Shown here one piece after another: positions 62,974 to 64,000 of a stretch of DNA of 64,000 nt. The position numbers were made by a program, and so were the translations under genes. The notes under the pieces were generated by a model. That model did not search any database, was not told where the DNA came from, and was given only the letters and a program-made list of their open reading frames with translations. This stretch comes from Rhodospirillaceae bacterium (GTDB taxonomy: Bacteria; Pseudomonadota; Alphaproteobacteria; Dongiales; Dongiaceae), in NCBI GenBank assembly GCA_016712715.1, contig JADJQM010000001.1:2133434-2197433 (forward strand), given 5' to 3'. How positions within the stretch are numbered: the first letter of the stretch is position 1; every line of letters starts with the position of its first letter.

Positions 62974-64000
62974 TCAGTACTTCCCCTGTCCCGGGATCCA
63001 GTTGGTGCCGGCCAGCGGTACGCCCGCCATCGCCGCGGATTCCACGGTGAGGGCGACGAGATCGTCGGGTTCGAGATTGTGGACATGGCTCTTGCCGCAG
63101 GCGCGCGCGATGATCTGCGTTTCCATGGTCAGGACCGCCAGATAATTGGCCAGGCGATGACCCGCCTTGACCGGGTCGAGGCGCGAGGCGAGGACCGGAT
63201 CCTGCGTGGTGATACCGGCCGGGTCACGGCCTTCATGCCAATCGTCATAGGCGCCGGCGGTGGTACCAAGCTTTTTATATTCGCTTTCCAGCGCCGGCGA
63301 ATTGTCACCGAGCGCAATCAGCGCCGCCGTGCCGATGGCGACGGCGTCGGCACCAAGGGCCAGGCACTTCGCCACGTCGGCGCCGTTGCGGATGCGACCA
63401 GAAACAATGAGCTGCACCTTCCGGTGCATGTCGAGATCCTGCAATGCCTGCACCGCCGGTCGGATGGCGGCGAGGATGGGCAGGCCGACATGTTCGATGA
63501 AGACTTCCTGTGTCGCCGCCGTGCCGCCTTGCATGCCGTCGAGCACGACGACATCGGCACCGGATTTCACGGCCAGCGCCGTGTCGTAATAGGGCCGCGT
63601 GGCACCGACCTTCACATAGATCGGCTTTTCCCAATTGGTGATCTCGCGCAGCTCGGTGATCTTGATGGCAAGATCGTCGGGGCCGGTCCAGTCGGGATGC
63701 CGGCAGGCCGAACGCTGGTCGATGCCGATGGGCAGGTTCCGCATCTTGGCCACGCGCTCGGTGATCTTCTGCCCCAGCAGCATGCCGCCGCCGCCGGGCT
63801 TGGCGCCCTGGCCCACCACGACTTCAATGGCGTCAGCCTTGCGGAGATCGTCCGGGTTCATGCCATAGCGCGAGGGGAGGAGCTGATAGACCAGAATGTT
63901 GGAATGACCGCGCTCTTCCGGCGTCATGCCGCCGTCGCCGGTCGTCGTGCTGGTGCCCATGGCCGAGGCACCGCGACCCAGGGCTTCCTTGGCATTGCCG
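62974..64000 (-). CDS. Glutamate synthase-like FMN protein, GlxD/MgsC type (partial)
   Basis: At least 342 residues are open past the right edge. The FMN-binding barrel of GltB is clear: NAKEALGRGASAMGTSTTTGDGG, EVVVGQGAKPGGGGMLLG, KPIYVKVGATRPYYD, VVLDGMQGGTAATQ and LIVSGRIRNGADVAKCLALGADAVAIGTAALIALG. It has no GATase domain in view, as in GlxD and N-methylglutamate synthase subunit C. With glnT downstream it resembles the rhizobial glxBCD-glnT and methylotrophic mgsABC-gmaS arrangements. The missing N-terminus and partner subunits should lie just to the right. Confidence 0.85.
   Translation of the reverse strand, partial: GNAKEALGRGASAMGTSTTTGDGGMTPEERGHSNILVYQLLPSRYGMNPDDLRKADAIEVVVGQGAKPGGGGMLLGQKITERVAKMRNLPIGIDQRSACRHPDWTGPDDLAIKITELREITNWEKPIYVKVGATRPYYDTALAVKSGADVVVLDGMQGGTAATQEVFIEHVGLPILAAIRPAVQALQDLDMHRKVQLIVSGRIRNGADVAKCLALGADAVAIGTAALIALGDNSPALESEYKKLGTTAGAYDDWHEGRDPAGITTQDPVLASRLDPVKAGHRLANYLAVLTMETQIIARACGKSHVHNLEPDDLVALTVESAAMAGVPLAGTNWIPGQGKY

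Overview
The window is high-GC, densely coded DNA from an alphaproteobacterium, probably a free-living Rhodospirillales-like heterotroph. This is inferred from gene content (Anbu cluster, GlnT/GlxD pair, RsmB, tRNA-adjacent prophage) and not from a phylogenetic marker. It has no rRNA, no CRISPR array and no recognisable IS element.

Region 1 (1-10323) is the right-hand part of an integrated phage-like element. A leftward Cro-like/CII-like gene pair and a rightward S24 repressor diverge from an operator region. A second promoter carrying the same TTCGCGAA motif starts a rightward early operon: an HTH-ParB protein, small proteins, a phage-borne sliding clamp, a tiny membrane protein, a TSCPD-like protein and SSB. 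A tyrosine integrase then abuts the 3' end of a tRNA-Gln(CTG) gene, the likely attachment site. Two leftward membrane-protein genes sit against the rightward genes as probable cargo. The left end of the element lies outside the window.

Region 2 (10598-29438) is chromosomal housekeeping and metabolism: exopolyphosphatase, RlmE, nucleoside hydrolase, GuaB, RsmB, a DMT exporter, a Rieske oxygenase with a GATase, a Zn/Mn ABC transporter behind a Zur-like box, the four-gene Anbu cluster (ATP-grasp, alpha-E, transglutaminase, Anbu protease), an FAD-linked oxidase and a DmdC-like acyl-CoA dehydrogenase.

Region 3 (29443-44603) looks like a scavenging island. An ABC importer with two nearly identical tandem binding proteins diverges from a phosphonate-monoester-hydrolase-type enzyme. 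An N,N-dimethylformamidase-like pair lies beyond it, behind a compact hisD-like/pgm/pgi operon. A Zn-site-altered HisD paralogue and a small Arg-repeat membrane protein are the curiosities here.

Region 4 (44904-57757) holds RimO, a ureohydrolase, an AlaX-like editing protein, a complete dipeptide-type ABC operon, IF-1, a LOG-family protein, an M23 peptidase-aminotransferase fusion and an FkbM methyltransferase.

Region 5 (57771-64000) is leftward and nitrogen-related: a glutamate-synthase-like GlxD/MgsC protein, GlnT/GMAS-type glutamine synthetase, a terminator, a structured leader, three small membrane proteins and an ethanolamine/amine-type permease. It may be an amine uptake and assimilation unit.

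At least five genes carry single-base or clustered frameshifts with intact coding on both sides. Either the underlying assembly has indel errors or these genes are freshly broken.
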